Source: an uncultured Eubacteriales bacterium
GTDB taxonomy: Bacteria; Bacillota; Clostridia; Oscillospirales; CAG-272
Direction: 5' to 3'
NCBI GenBank assembly: GCA_902491535.1
Contig: CABUHS010000013.1
Coordinates: forward strand, 1 to 62,788
DNA length: 62,788 nt
Shown in pieces: positions 51,466-60,590 of this stretch. Both the position numbers and the translations under genes were made by a program. Positions within the stretch are counted from its first letter, which is position 1, and the number at the start of each line of letters is the position of its first letter. The notes below the pieces were generated by a model. That model searched no databases. It saw nothing but the letters and a program-made list of their open reading frames with translations, and was not told the DNA's origin.

Positions 51466-53112
51466 ATGAAAACAAAGAAGATTTTGACAGTTGCACTGTG
51501 TCTGGCGCTTCTCTTCATCCCGACGTATATTGCAATTATATGCTACAATGCTGCCCAGGCTTCTCCTGTCGATAAAAATTCGGTAACAAAGATGGTACTT
51601 AAAACACCGGGAGCAAGCGAGTACATATTTGACAAACAGGCACAGACACAGCTTCCGAATCAGATCGACGGCAGTATGATATCGTATTTTACAGATATGA
51701 ACGATAATGCGTCACTGCTTACATCGCTTCCCGAACCGCTTGCAGGAAGAAGCTACTACGAAGCCGTTTACTACAGCTATGATTTCGAAACAGTATATAA
51801 ATACTATTTTTCTACCGATCCTACGGAGGCATATTACGTAGATAATAATAACAGAGCATACCACATATCACTCGAAGATGCGGAAAAATTTATCTATTCG
51901 CCTTACGGAATAGATCTGTATTCATCAGCCGCTGTTCCCACACTTTCTGTCGGCAATACAGCCGTAAAGCCGCAGACAATGACGTGGCAGTACCTTATGA
52001 GTAACAATTCATATGCAAATGCAATGGTCGATACGGCAACCGAGCTTATTGTAGCTGATATTTCAAATTCGCTCGAACTTAATTTCAGTGTTGTTCCCGA
52101 CTATCTTCAGGTTCAGGTAAGCAACGGAGACGAGATACTGTATAACGATCTTTATTCCAACATTTCCAATCTTAAATTTACCGATAACGGTGTATTCAAC
52201 GTAAAACTTCAGGCAAAATGGTATGATGATACTACGCGAGCAAGCTACGGCGAAGCCTTTTATGATTTTTCAATAAAGGTTACTGCACCCGCTATATTTA
52301 CTCTCGGAACAGATACGATCCAGCACGGCGATTTCGTCGTAATCTCCGGTAAAAATGTTGCCGAGGACGCACAGATCTCCTTTACCTCCGAGCCGAGTAT
52401 CGGTGACTTTACACCTGTATTCTTCCGTGACGGAAACTACGTCCGGGCTCTTGTACCGGTTTCTTATGCCGTAGAGTACAGTTCAACAATGAAATTTACA
52501 ATAGAATGTCAGGGCGCTACATCTGTTCTGAATCTGAATGTAGAACCTAAAACATACCGCGCACAGAATTACAATATTTCTGTAGACCTGATCGCCCAGT
52601 ACCATGACGGAAGTGCAATAGCGGCATTTACCGAAGGTATGGCTCCGTATTTTGCAAACAGAGAGGCAACGAGATATTTCGATGTTCCGATGATATACCC
52701 TTCGGCATCTATCAAAAACCTCAATTCCGTTAAGACAGGATACGGTGTAACGCGGACACTGACAGCAACCTCTGCAAAATACCGTCATGACGGCGTAGAC
52801 TTTATGACAGGCGCATCGGCGACAGCTGTAGCTGTTTATCCCGGAAAGGTAATTTTTGCAGGTCAGCAGACCATGAGCGGTCGTACAGTGGTCGTAGACC
52901 ACGGATACGGGCTCAAAACGCTCTACGCTCATCTGAATTCGATCACAGTTTCGGAAGGCGATATCGTAGAGCAAGGTCAGGAACTCGGAGTTGTAGGAAA
53001 CACCGGATTTACGGATTCCGTAATGCTTCATTTCGGAATGTATGTATTTGATGTTCCGGTATGTCCGTACAATTACTTCGATACAAATATTAAAATTTCT
53101 GGCGGAGTCTAA
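51466..53112 (+). CDS. secreted M23-family (LytM-like) protein, one catalytic His replaced
   Basis: 548 residues. A signal peptide or N-terminal anchor (ILTVALCLALLFIPTYIAII) is followed by a long extracytoplasmic region of beta-rich, Ig-like parts (to about 420) and a C-terminal M23 domain. There the zinc ligands His441 and Asp445 (RHDGVD) and His522 are kept, and His489 (YAHLN) is present. The usual HxH reads MLH, so the first catalytic His is Met520. Active M23 enzymes cut peptide cross-links in cell wall. This one may be inactive or an activator, as EnvC/NlpD proteins are. AGGGAGAG precedes the ATG. Confidence 0.85.
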   Translation: MKTKKILTVALCLALLFIPTYIAIICYNAAQASPVDKNSVTKMVLKTPGASEYIFDKQAQTQLPNQIDGSMISYFTDMNDNASLLTSLPEPLAGRSYYEAVYYSYDFETVYKYYFSTDPTEAYYVDNNNRAYHISLEDAEKFIYSPYGIDLYSSAAVPTLSVGNTAVKPQTMTWQYLMSNNSYANAMVDTATELIVADISNSLELNFSVVPDYLQVQVSNGDEILYNDLYSNISNLKFTDNGVFNVKLQAKWYDDTTRASYGEAFYDFSIKVTAPAIFTLGTDTIQHGDFVVISGKNVAEDAQISFTSEPSIGDFTPVFFRDGNYVRALVPVSYAVEYSSTMKFTIECQGATSVLNLNVEPKTYRAQNYNISVDLIAQYHDGSAIAAFTEGMAPYFANREATRYFDVPMIYPSASIKNLNSVKTGYGVTRTLTATSAKYRHDGVDFMTGASATAVAVYPGKVIFAGQQTMSGRTVVVDHGYGLKTLYAHLNSITVSEGDIVEQGQELGVVGNTGFTDSVMLHFGMYVFDVPVCPYNYFDTNIKISGGV

Positions 53113-53153
53113 TAAATCAAAATATGATTTTATAAGTCCTGAGCTTATGTAAA

Positions 53154-53200
53154 AAAAGATTCCGAATGTCGGATAAATCCTACATTCGGAATCTTTTCTT
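53154..53200. terminator. terminator after the M23 gene
   Basis: AAAAGATTCCGAATGT (53154-53169) pairs with its complement at 53182-53197 over 16 positions. Flanking A and T runs make it usable from both sides. Confidence 0.9.
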
Positions 53201-53206
53201 ATGAAA

Positions 53207-53243
53207 CAACAAGATTACGGGGTACTCGCCGGAATCTTATTTG
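53207..53243 (+). repeat. dispersed repeat, short copy E
   Basis: CAACAAGATTACGGGGTACT at the start and CGCCGGAATCTTATTTG at the end. The outer ends pair with each other (AAGATT/AATCTT), but the central hairpin of the other copies is missing. It begins nine bases after the terminator T run. I take it as an internally deleted or degenerate member. Confidence 0.6.
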
Positions 53244-53300
53244 TCTTTAAATCCTTCCGTAACTATTCAAAACAGTATATATATTTCCGGAAATTAAGAT

Positions 53301-53999
53301 CTATATTACATAAAAAAATATGCAAAAGAAATGAAGTATGCTTCCTGCAACAACAAATAGGTGAAATACCGAATGGATATACCGATGTTTCTTTCCTGCT
53401 GCGTAAAATATTGCTCCTACAGTATACGCAAGTCCTCCTGTAAGCAGAAATACAACGCCGCCTGTTCCAAGCGCTGCAGCCGTGATCTTCCAAGCACCTA
53501 CGATACACCAACCCATGCCGAGATAACATATCATCGAAAAAATCTTGAATTTCTCGATATTTACTGCATTGAGTACGATTCCGAGCGCGGCCATTCCCCA
53601 TATAAAACCGAATATTACCCAGCCAAGCGCAGTATTGTTTTCTCTCACGGAACAAAGCGCTATAGGTGTATATGTTCCTGCTATCAGGACATATATCGTA
53701 CAGTGATCCATGATACGCATTACCCATTTGGCACTAAGCTCCCTTGACAGACCGTGATATATACTCGACATAGTATATAGAAATATCATGGAAGCTCCGA
53801 ATATTGCGGATGAAATAACACCGTATACATTTCCGTGAAGCGCCGCGAAAATAACACACAGGACTGTGGATACTATACCGACTCCTCCGCCGACTATATG
53901 CGACACCATATTGAAAATTTCTTCTCCGTGCGTATATTCCGGAATAAATCTATTTCGATTTTTTAAAGATGATTCGTTTAAGCTTACTTTTTCGGTCAT
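53301..53999 (-). CDS. hemolysin III family membrane protein (PAQR-like)
   Basis: 232 residues with seven likely membrane segments. Family motifs: HGEEIFNMVSHIVGG near the start, FLYTMSSIYHGL, DHCTIYVLIAGTYTP, and HSVFHLFVVAGSILHFF at the end; these keep the metal-binding histidines of the PAQR fold. Bacterial members are linked to membrane energetics; the hemolysin name is historical. I chose ATG 53999 since GGGGAGG lies before it. Confidence 0.93.
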   Translation of the reverse strand: MTEKVSLNESSLKNRNRFIPEYTHGEEIFNMVSHIVGGGVGIVSTVLCVIFAALHGNVYGVISSAIFGASMIFLYTMSSIYHGLSRELSAKWVMRIMDHCTIYVLIAGTYTPIALCSVRENNTALGWVIFGFIWGMAALGIVLNAVNIEKFKIFSMICYLGMGWCIVGAWKITAAALGTGGVVFLLTGGLAYTVGAIFYAAGKKHRYIHSVFHLFVVAGSILHFFCIFFYVI

Positions 54000-54119
54000 A
54001 ATAAATCCTCCCCTTACATTATAATACCACATAGAGAAAAAAATATCAAGTATTTAAAACGAAATTATACGGTTTTCAATACCGTTTAAGTCGTTTTTAT
54101 GATTTTATATACAGTAACC

Positions 54120-54155
54120 AAAACCGGCAAGTATAAATCATACCTGCCGGTCTTA
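54120..54155 (-). terminator. terminator of glnN
   Basis: On the minus strand ACCGGCAGGTATGA and its partner TACTTGCCGGT pair, followed by TTTTGG. It lies about 15 bases after the glnN stop. Confidence 0.75.
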
Positions 54156-54169
54156 TATATAAAATATTT

Positions 54170-56269
54170 TTATCTTACCCCAAACAACAGATCGCCGTAC
54201 GTAGGTATAGGCCAATATTTCTCCGCGGTAAGCATTTCCGCCTTGTCCGCTTCCTCACGCAAAGCGTCCATAGCCTTAATGACCTTATCTTTATAATATA
54301 CAGCTCTTTCCGTAATGTCTGACACATTTAAAGCGTCTGTGAGCGTTTTATCAAGCGTTTTTATATTTTTGTCTATCAAAGCCGACAGGTCAGAAAGTCT
54401 GACTGCGGTCTCGGATTCAAAATCACAGTTTATATCCGAGAAAGCGGCGCGCTTTGATATGACAGCATCCGAAAGCTCATTTACATATCCGCAGATCGCA
54501 GGAAGAATTTCCTTGCGTGCCATATCGACCATCGTTCTGCCCTCAATATTGATCACCTTGCAGTAATTCTCAAGCATAACGTCATACCGCGATCTTAGTT
54601 CGGTTTCGGTCAGAACTTTGTGCCTTGTAAAGAGTTCAATATTCTTTTGGTCAAGCAGATGCGGCAAACAGTCGGGAGTAGTCGGAAGATCAAGCAATCC
54701 GCGCTTTTCAACGGCTTCCTTCATCCATGTCTCGCCGTATCCGTTTCCGTTGAATATTATCCGCTTATGCGCCTTTATCGTTCGCTTTATAAGTCCGTGT
54801 ATTGCCTCTTTGAAATCGTCTGCGCATTCCAACTCGTCAGCGTAAAGGCGCAGAGATTCGGCGACAGCGGTATTTATCATGACATTTGTCATTGAAATCG
54901 AATTTGCCGAACCGAGCATTCTGAATTCGAATTTATTGCCGGTAAAAGCAAACGGAGATGTACGGTTACGGTCGGTCGTGTCCTTGGGGAATTTGGGCAG
55001 GATATGAACGCCGAGACGCATCTGTGTTTTTTCAGCTGCGAGATACGGAATATCATTTTCGATCGATTCTAAAATAGATGTAAGCTCGTCTCCGAGAAAC
55101 ATCGAAACAATAGCCGGAGGAGCTTCATTTGCGCCGAGACGGTGATCGTTTCCGGCGCTTGCAACGGATATACGCAGCAGATCCTGATAGTTATCGACAG
55201 CCTGTATAACGGCACACAGAAAGAGAAGAAACTGCGCATTTTCGTAAGGCGTTTCACCCGGAGAAAGAAGATTTACACCGGTGTTTGTAGACAAAGACCA
55301 GTTATTGTGCTTACCCGATCCGTTAACGCCCTCAAACGGCTTTTCGTGAAGCAGACATACAAGCCCGTGACGCTTTGCGACCTGCTGCATCATCTCCATT
55401 ATGAGCTGATTGTCATCTGTCGCAATATTTGTCGAACGGTAAATAGGCGCAAGCTCATGCTGTGCAGGCGCGACCTCGTTATGTTCTGTCTTTGCAAGTA
55501 CGCCGAGCTTCCACAGCTCCTCGTCAAGCTCCTGCATAAACGCAGCTACTCTCGGCTTTATAGCGCCGAAATAGTGGTCGTCAAGCTCCTGCCCCTTAGG
55601 CGGTCTTGCACCGAAAAGCGTTCTTCCGGTATATATCAGATCTTTGCGTCTGTCGAACATTTCTTTATCAATAAGAAAATACTCCTGTTCGGGGCCTACA
55701 GAGGTGTTGACATGCTTTACGTCTGTTGATCCGAAAAGCTTCAGCACACGGAGAGCCTGTCTGTTTATCGCTTCCATCGAACGGAGCAACGGAGTTTTCT
55801 GGTCAAGCGCCTCTCCGCCGTAGGAACAAAAGACTGTCGGGATATAAAGAGTATTTCCTTTTATAAAAGCATATGCAGTAGGATCCCATGCAGTATAGCC
55901 TCGCGCCTCAAATGTTGCTCTCAGTCCTCCGGACGGAAAGCTTGACGCATCCGGCTCGCCCTGTACAAGCTCCTTGCCGGAAAACTCCATAATTATTTTA
56001 CTGTCATCATCGGTAGGCGAAATAAAACTGTCATGCTTTTCCGCCGTTATACCTGTCATCGGCTGAAACCAGTGAGTATAATGTGTAACTCCGTGTTCAA
56101 CCGCCCAGTCCTTCATGGCATTTGCAACAACATGTGCAACACCTATGTCAAGGTGTTTTCCCTCATCTATGGTTCTTTTCAGTGACGCGTAGGTTTCTTT
56201 AGGCAGACGCGCTTTCATCGTCGGCAGATTGAAAACAAGCGTTCCGAAAGCTTCCGGTATACTATTCAT
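54170..56269 (-). CDS. glnN: glutamine synthetase type III
   Basis: ATP-dependent amidation of glutamate. 699 residues, the long type III (GSIII) enzyme of Bacteroidetes and Clostridia. Features: SFPSGGLRATFEARGYTAW, VGPEQEYFLID (metal-binding glutamates), KTEHNEVAPAQHELAPI, HEKPFEGVNGSGKHNNWS, and DRNRTSPFAFTG. I chose ATG 56269 with GAAAGGA upstream; longer starts pass the ribosome site. Transcribed alone from the promoter at 56328-56356. Confidence 0.96.
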   Translation of the reverse strand: MNSIPEAFGTLVFNLPTMKARLPKETYASLKRTIDEGKHLDIGVAHVVANAMKDWAVEHGVTHYTHWFQPMTGITAEKHDSFISPTDDDSKIIMEFSGKELVQGEPDASSFPSGGLRATFEARGYTAWDPTAYAFIKGNTLYIPTVFCSYGGEALDQKTPLLRSMEAINRQALRVLKLFGSTDVKHVNTSVGPEQEYFLIDKEMFDRRKDLIYTGRTLFGARPPKGQELDDHYFGAIKPRVAAFMQELDEELWKLGVLAKTEHNEVAPAQHELAPIYRSTNIATDDNQLIMEMMQQVAKRHGLVCLLHEKPFEGVNGSGKHNNWSLSTNTGVNLLSPGETPYENAQFLLFLCAVIQAVDNYQDLLRISVASAGNDHRLGANEAPPAIVSMFLGDELTSILESIENDIPYLAAEKTQMRLGVHILPKFPKDTTDRNRTSPFAFTGNKFEFRMLGSANSISMTNVMINTAVAESLRLYADELECADDFKEAIHGLIKRTIKAHKRIIFNGNGYGETWMKEAVEKRGLLDLPTTPDCLPHLLDQKNIELFTRHKVLTETELRSRYDVMLENYCKVINIEGRTMVDMARKEILPAICGYVNELSDAVISKRAAFSDINCDFESETAVRLSDLSALIDKNIKTLDKTLTDALNVSDITERAVYYKDKVIKAMDALREEADKAEMLTAEKYWPIPTYGDLLFGVR

Positions 56270-56327
56270 AATTAATCCTTTCATGTGAAAGCTCATGCCG
56301 TGTATAAACAGCAGACATTATGAAAAT

Positions 56328-56356
56328 ATTATAACGTTTATTTCGAAGCTTGTCAA
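56328..56356 (-). promoter_or_regulatory. promoter of glnN
   Basis: Minus strand TTGACA (56356-56351), 17 bases, TATAAT (56333-56328). The rest of the gap to 56551 is AT-rich, presumably with the topoisomerase promoter, not clearly seen. Confidence 0.88.
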
Positions 56357-56551
56357 TATTTAAGGCCAAAATCGCACTTCTATCCTTTTACTATATAAAA
56401 ATAAAGGTAGAAAAAAAATCAAAAATGTGATAGAATATATATAATGGTTATTTTTTTTAAAAGTAAAATCCATTCGGAAAATCCGATGTAAGTTAACATA
56501 GAATTATAACACGCAAAATTTGAAAATAAAACAGGAAAGAGAATTTTACCG

Positions 56552-58783
56552 TTGACACTTATAATTGCTGAAAAACCCAGTCTTGCGCGCAACATAGTTG
56601 CCGGAATAGGAAAAATGACAAAATACAGCGGCTATTACGAAGGCTGCGGATATATAGTAACATGGGCGTTCGGTCATCTGTTCTCGCTCTGCGATATAGA
56701 AGATTACGCATCGAAACCGCTACCTGACGAAGGTGGTAAAATAAAATGGAGCATGAACAATCTTCCGTGCTTTCCGGAAAAATTCCGTTTTAAACTGCGC
56801 CGCGGTGACGACGGAAAACCGGACGTCGGCATACAAAAGCAATTTTCGGTAATCGAAGCGCTTTGCGCACGCGATGACGTTGACCGCATTGTAAATGCAG
56901 GAGACTCGGACCGCGAAGGTGAAATCATCGTAAGGCTTTGCGTACAAAACGCTCTTAAAACCGAAAAAAAATTTGACCGCCTGTGGCTGCCCGATCAGAC
57001 TCCAGAGACTGTCGCTGCTGCTCTGCGCGATATGAAAAGCGAAAGCGAATATGACTCGCTGGCAAACGAGGGCTTCGCACGAACCTATATAGACTGGCTG
57101 TACGGAGTCAACCTCACACGGTATGCGACGCTCAAAACAGGAACTCTGCTGCGCGTCGGACGCGTTATTGTTCCTATTGTAAAAGCCATATATGACCGTG
57201 ACATGGCAATCAAAAATTTTAAGCCCGATATATATTATGTTGCAGCGAGCAAGGCAGAGACCGACGGAGTGGAAGTCGAGCTTGTCAGCAAAACAAAATT
57301 TGATAAAAATGAGCTTGCAGCAGTACGCGAACTTTGCGATAAATATAATGCCGCCGATGCTGTAGTTACGGCACGAAAGACAAAAAAGGACACTATCGCA
57401 CCGGGAAAGCTTTATTCTCTTTCAAAGCTCCAGAACGTTCTCGGTAAAAAATACAAGATGTCAATGGACGAAAGTCTGAAAATAGTCCAAAAGCTTTACG
57501 AGGAAGGATATGTTACATATCCGAGAACAAACTCGGAATATCTTGCCACAGCCGAAAAAGACAGGATAAAACAAATACTTTCAGGCGTTGAAAAGCTCGG
57601 ATATCCGGTCGTATTCAAAGATAAAAAAACGATATTTGACGATTCAAAAATAGAATCGCACTCTGCGCTTACACCGACATCAAAGATACCGAAGAAAACT
57701 TCTCTTTCAGACGACGAAATGAAAGTGTATCAGACAATATTCCGCCGATTCGCGGCCGTATTCTGCAGCGAAGACTGTATCGCGGAAAAAACCGAGATCA
57801 AGATATCAGTCGGAGACTACGAAGAGTTTACTCTTAAGGGTACCGTAATCATTTCTCCCGGATGGACTAAATACGACGATTATAATTCAAAAGATAAGCT
57901 GCTTCCTCCGCTAAAAAAGGGCGATAAGATAAATACCGCATTTGAGCCGAGAGAAAAAGAGACAAGCCCGCCCAAGCATTACACTATAGAAACTCTGAAC
58001 AACTATCTTAAAAACCCTTTCCGAGACGACAAATCAGGAAAGAACAATAAAGCAGCCGAGGATAATGCCGATACCGTTCAGACTGAGGACGATACAGATG
58101 ATTACCGCGCTATTTTCGAAGGTCTTGAGCTTGGCACAGAAGCAACACGGACGGGAATTATAAATAACGCGAGAAATTCAAAATATATAGCTTTGAAAAA
58201 GGATGTATATACCATTCTTCCCGGCGGAGAATTTCTTATCGAATCCCTCATGAGTATGAACATATCTATGGATAAGTATAAGACAAGTACGCTCGGACAG
58301 GCACTGAAAAAGGTTTATCGCGGCGAAATAAGTATAAGGGACAGCGTAGAGCTTGCCGAACGCGAAATAGAACAGGTATTTGCGCAACAGAATATGCAGG
58401 TCTCACCTGAGCTTGACAGCAACAGCGGCTTCTATGGAGATGTTGTCGGTAAATGTCCGGTCTGCGGACGCGAAGTCGTTCGCGGAAGATACAGCTATGG
58501 CTGCCGCGGATACAAGGAAGGATGTACCTTTAAGGTAAACATCAACATTTGCGGACGCGTAATTTCTGTGTCAAACATTCAGCTTTTGCTCGAAAACGGA
58601 CGCTCTGCCGATATAAAAGGGTTTGTATCCCGTAAAACAGGAAAGACATTTGATGCGGCGCTGAAGCTCGACGGCGGACAGGCGGTATTCGATTTTTCCA
58701 ATCCGAAAAATTCATCATACAAATATAATGAAAGCAATATTCCGATGTGTTCGTCAAAATACGGTTCTCCTGAGGATACATAA
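56552..58783 (+). CDS. DNA topoisomerase III (type IA)
   Basis: 743 residues. TOPRIM domain with NAGDSDREGE (about 116-125), the strand-cleaving tyrosine in VTYPRTNSEYL (Tyr323), the Topo IA central domains, and a C-terminal zinc-finger-like part (CPVCGREVV, YGCRGYKEGC). The start is a TTG at 56552 with AGGAAAGAG upstream, giving the normal N-terminus MTLIIAEKPSLA. Topoisomerase III genes also travel on conjugative elements; here the neighbours do not suggest an element. Could be the chromosomal TopB or an element-derived copy. Confidence 0.93.
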   Translation: MTLIIAEKPSLARNIVAGIGKMTKYSGYYEGCGYIVTWAFGHLFSLCDIEDYASKPLPDEGGKIKWSMNNLPCFPEKFRFKLRRGDDGKPDVGIQKQFSVIEALCARDDVDRIVNAGDSDREGEIIVRLCVQNALKTEKKFDRLWLPDQTPETVAAALRDMKSESEYDSLANEGFARTYIDWLYGVNLTRYATLKTGTLLRVGRVIVPIVKAIYDRDMAIKNFKPDIYYVAASKAETDGVEVELVSKTKFDKNELAAVRELCDKYNAADAVVTARKTKKDTIAPGKLYSLSKLQNVLGKKYKMSMDESLKIVQKLYEEGYVTYPRTNSEYLATAEKDRIKQILSGVEKLGYPVVFKDKKTIFDDSKIESHSALTPTSKIPKKTSLSDDEMKVYQTIFRRFAAVFCSEDCIAEKTEIKISVGDYEEFTLKGTVIISPGWTKYDDYNSKDKLLPPLKKGDKINTAFEPREKETSPPKHYTIETLNNYLKNPFRDDKSGKNNKAAEDNADTVQTEDDTDDYRAIFEGLELGTEATRTGIINNARNSKYIALKKDVYTILPGGEFLIESLMSMNISMDKYKTSTLGQALKKVYRGEISIRDSVELAEREIEQVFAQQNMQVSPELDSNSGFYGDVVGKCPVCGREVVRGRYSYGCRGYKEGCTFKVNINICGRVISVSNIQLLLENGRSADIKGFVSRKTGKTFDAALKLDGGQAVFDFSNPKNSSYKYNESNIPMCSSKYGSPEDT

Positions 58784-58795
58784 AAAGTGTCCCCA

Positions 58796-58838
58796 CAGTC
58801 GGTTGATTTCCTCCGACTCAACCGACAGTTTGTTTTAA
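58796..58838 (+). terminator. terminator after the topoisomerase gene
   Basis: GTCGGTTGA and TCAACCGAC pair, followed by AGTTTGTTTT. Confidence 0.65.
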
Positions 58839-58893
58839 ACATATAAAGCCGGATGTATTATTCAGTATTATCAGTATAAAAGGAGACAATAGC

Positions 58894-59709
58894 ATGAATC
58901 AAGCAAAAACCGGGAAATTCATTTCCGCATGCCGCAAAGAGAGAAAACTGACTCAGGCACAATTAGCTGAAAAACTGAATATTACAGACAGAGCCGTATC
59001 AAAATGGGAAACGGGAAAAAGTATGCCCGATGCTTCTATAATGCTGGAGCTTTGTGAAATACTCGGCATCACGGTAAACGAACTGTTAAGCGGGGAAAAA
59101 GCCTGTACGGAAAGCTATGAAAAAAAGACGGATGAAAATTTGACTGTACAAAAAAGAACGGATAATAATATACTCAAAAAGAATATTATTATATCAGCTG
59201 TTTTTTCGGCTGCACTTTTAACCGGAATTATTGTATGCCTTATTTGCGATTTTGCAATATCGGGTACACTGACATGGTCACCGATTCCGGTCAGTTCATC
59301 CGTTATGGCATGGCTAATAACATTCCCAAGTATTATTTTCGGTAAAAAAGGAATCAAATTAAGTTTAATATCGTTAAGTATTTTTACCGTACCGTATCTG
59401 TACTTATTGAGTATAATAATAAAAGTAAAAAATATATTCTCAATCGGTACTCCGATATCAGTAGCTTCGATCGTATTCCTATGGCCTATATTCGCGCTAT
59501 TTGTCATCATGGGAAAAACAAGAAAACAGCTCGCTTTAGGTATAACTTTTTTATCGGCAATTCCGTTTATAATTATTGTCAATACAATACTGTCCGGAAT
59601 GATAGACGAACCCCGTCTTGATACATGGGATATTTTATCTTTTACGGTTTTATTTATATCGGCTTTAATTTCATTTGGCTGTTATTATATTAATAAAAGA
59701 GAGCGGTAA
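58894..59709 (+). CDS. XRE-family regulator with membrane-spanning C-terminus
   Basis: 271 residues. Residues 7-62 are a classic XRE helix-turn-helix (LTQAQLAEKLNITDRAVSKWETGKSMPDASIMLELCEILGI in family order). After a ~30-residue linker come about five membrane segments. Such fused regulators are common in Clostridia and may respond to membrane state; targets unknown. AAAGGAG precedes the ATG. It ends before the bidirectional terminator at 59744. Confidence 0.88.
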   Translation: MNQAKTGKFISACRKERKLTQAQLAEKLNITDRAVSKWETGKSMPDASIMLELCEILGITVNELLSGEKACTESYEKKTDENLTVQKRTDNNILKKNIIISAVFSAALLTGIIVCLICDFAISGTLTWSPIPVSSSVMAWLITFPSIIFGKKGIKLSLISLSIFTVPYLYLLSIIIKVKNIFSIGTPISVASIVFLWPIFALFVIMGKTRKQLALGITFLSAIPFIIIVNTILSGMIDEPRLDTWDILSFTVLFISALISFGCYYINKRER

Positions 59710-59743
59710 CATAATTCAAAATGCTTTATTATAAATTTGCATA

Positions 59744-59780
59744 AAACATAGGGACAGCAGTTAATGCTGTCCCTATGTTT
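59744..59780. terminator. bidirectional terminator between convergent genes
   Basis: AAACATAGGGACAGCA (59744-59759) and its exact reverse complement (59765-59780) surround a 5-base loop. Confidence 0.9.
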
Positions 59781-59802
59781 CTAATTTATCAGAAAACTGT
59801 TG

Positions 59803-60009
59803 TCATGAAATCTTTTCAAAAACAACAGTCTGTTCTTTCATAGATATTTTTCGGACTTTATATCCGTATTCCGTAAGTTCCTTTTTATATTTTAAGAAAG
59901 AATGATCTATTGGTATACCTGAAATATTCTGTATCTCATCAAAAGTCAATTTAAAGGATTTATGTTCCTGTTTATGAATATACTCCCACAAAATATTGTA
60001 TTTACTCAT
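59803..60009 (-). CDS. small winged-helix-like protein, unknown function
   Basis: 68 residues, MSKYNILWEYI followed by FDEIQNISGIPIDHSFL and YGYKVRKIS. It looks like a small conserved protein often seen in Firmicutes with a compact helical-beta shape. Start ATG 60009, with AAAAAGG 12 bases upstream; a TTG at 60036 is less likely. It lies 23 bases downstream of the kinase-like gene and is probably in its operon. Confidence 0.65.
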   Translation of the reverse strand: MSKYNILWEYIHKQEHKSFKLTFDEIQNISGIPIDHSFLKYKKELTEYGYKVRKISMKEQTVVFEKIS

Positions 60010-60032
60010 TATTACCGGCCTTTTTATTATAC

Positions 60033-60557
60033 TCAAAATTGTATCTTCTCAGCAATAAAATTTACATTTTCTTCAACAGGTTTTGTCCCGTCTACTCTTA
60101 TGATAGGACAGTTCAGAGATTGCAGCCACCCTTCAACATAATCTTCGGTTCTGGCAGCCGCCATATTAAAAAATGTTTCTTCCTGTTCGTATAAATCTCC
60201 GCCCGGAAGCATTCTGTCACCAAATTTCTGAAAAGAACGGCTTCTTACACGGCTCATCCTAATATCAGCAGGAACGTCGATAAATACAGCATATTTATAA
60301 AACGGAAAAATTTCTTTACCGTAGTCCCCTTTTACAGCGGAAAAAACAAAATTCTCATGTGCTGTGACTTTATTCAAAAGAATCTTTTCAGCTTCCTGAC
60401 GGGTACGCGGTTCAGAATACACATAAGATGCATCCTTCTCCCCAAAGAACAGGTCTTCATCATCAATAAAGTAAAACCCGAGTTTTTCCGCCAAAGCCTT
60501 GCCAAGTGTACTTTTACCGCTGCCGTTTAATCCGCAGACAATGATACCGATTCTCAT
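60033..60557 (-). CDS. P-loop kinase-like protein (AAA/adenylate-kinase type)
   Basis: 174 residues with Walker A GLNGSGKST near the start (9-17), the lid-like region around DEDLFFGEKDASYVYSEPR, and VFIDVPADIRMSRVRSRSF as in shikimate- or adenylate-kinase-like proteins. Its substrate is unknown. The next gene upstream is 33 bases away. Confidence 0.8.
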   Translation of the reverse strand: MRIGIIVCGLNGSGKSTLGKALAEKLGFYFIDDEDLFFGEKDASYVYSEPRTRQEAEKILLNKVTAHENFVFSAVKGDYGKEIFPFYKYAVFIDVPADIRMSRVRSRSFQKFGDRMLPGGDLYEQEETFFNMAAARTEDYVEGWLQSLNCPIIRVDGTKPVEENVNFIAEKIQF

Positions 60558-60590
60558 AATAATTACTTTCTATATCACATGTAACAAAAA

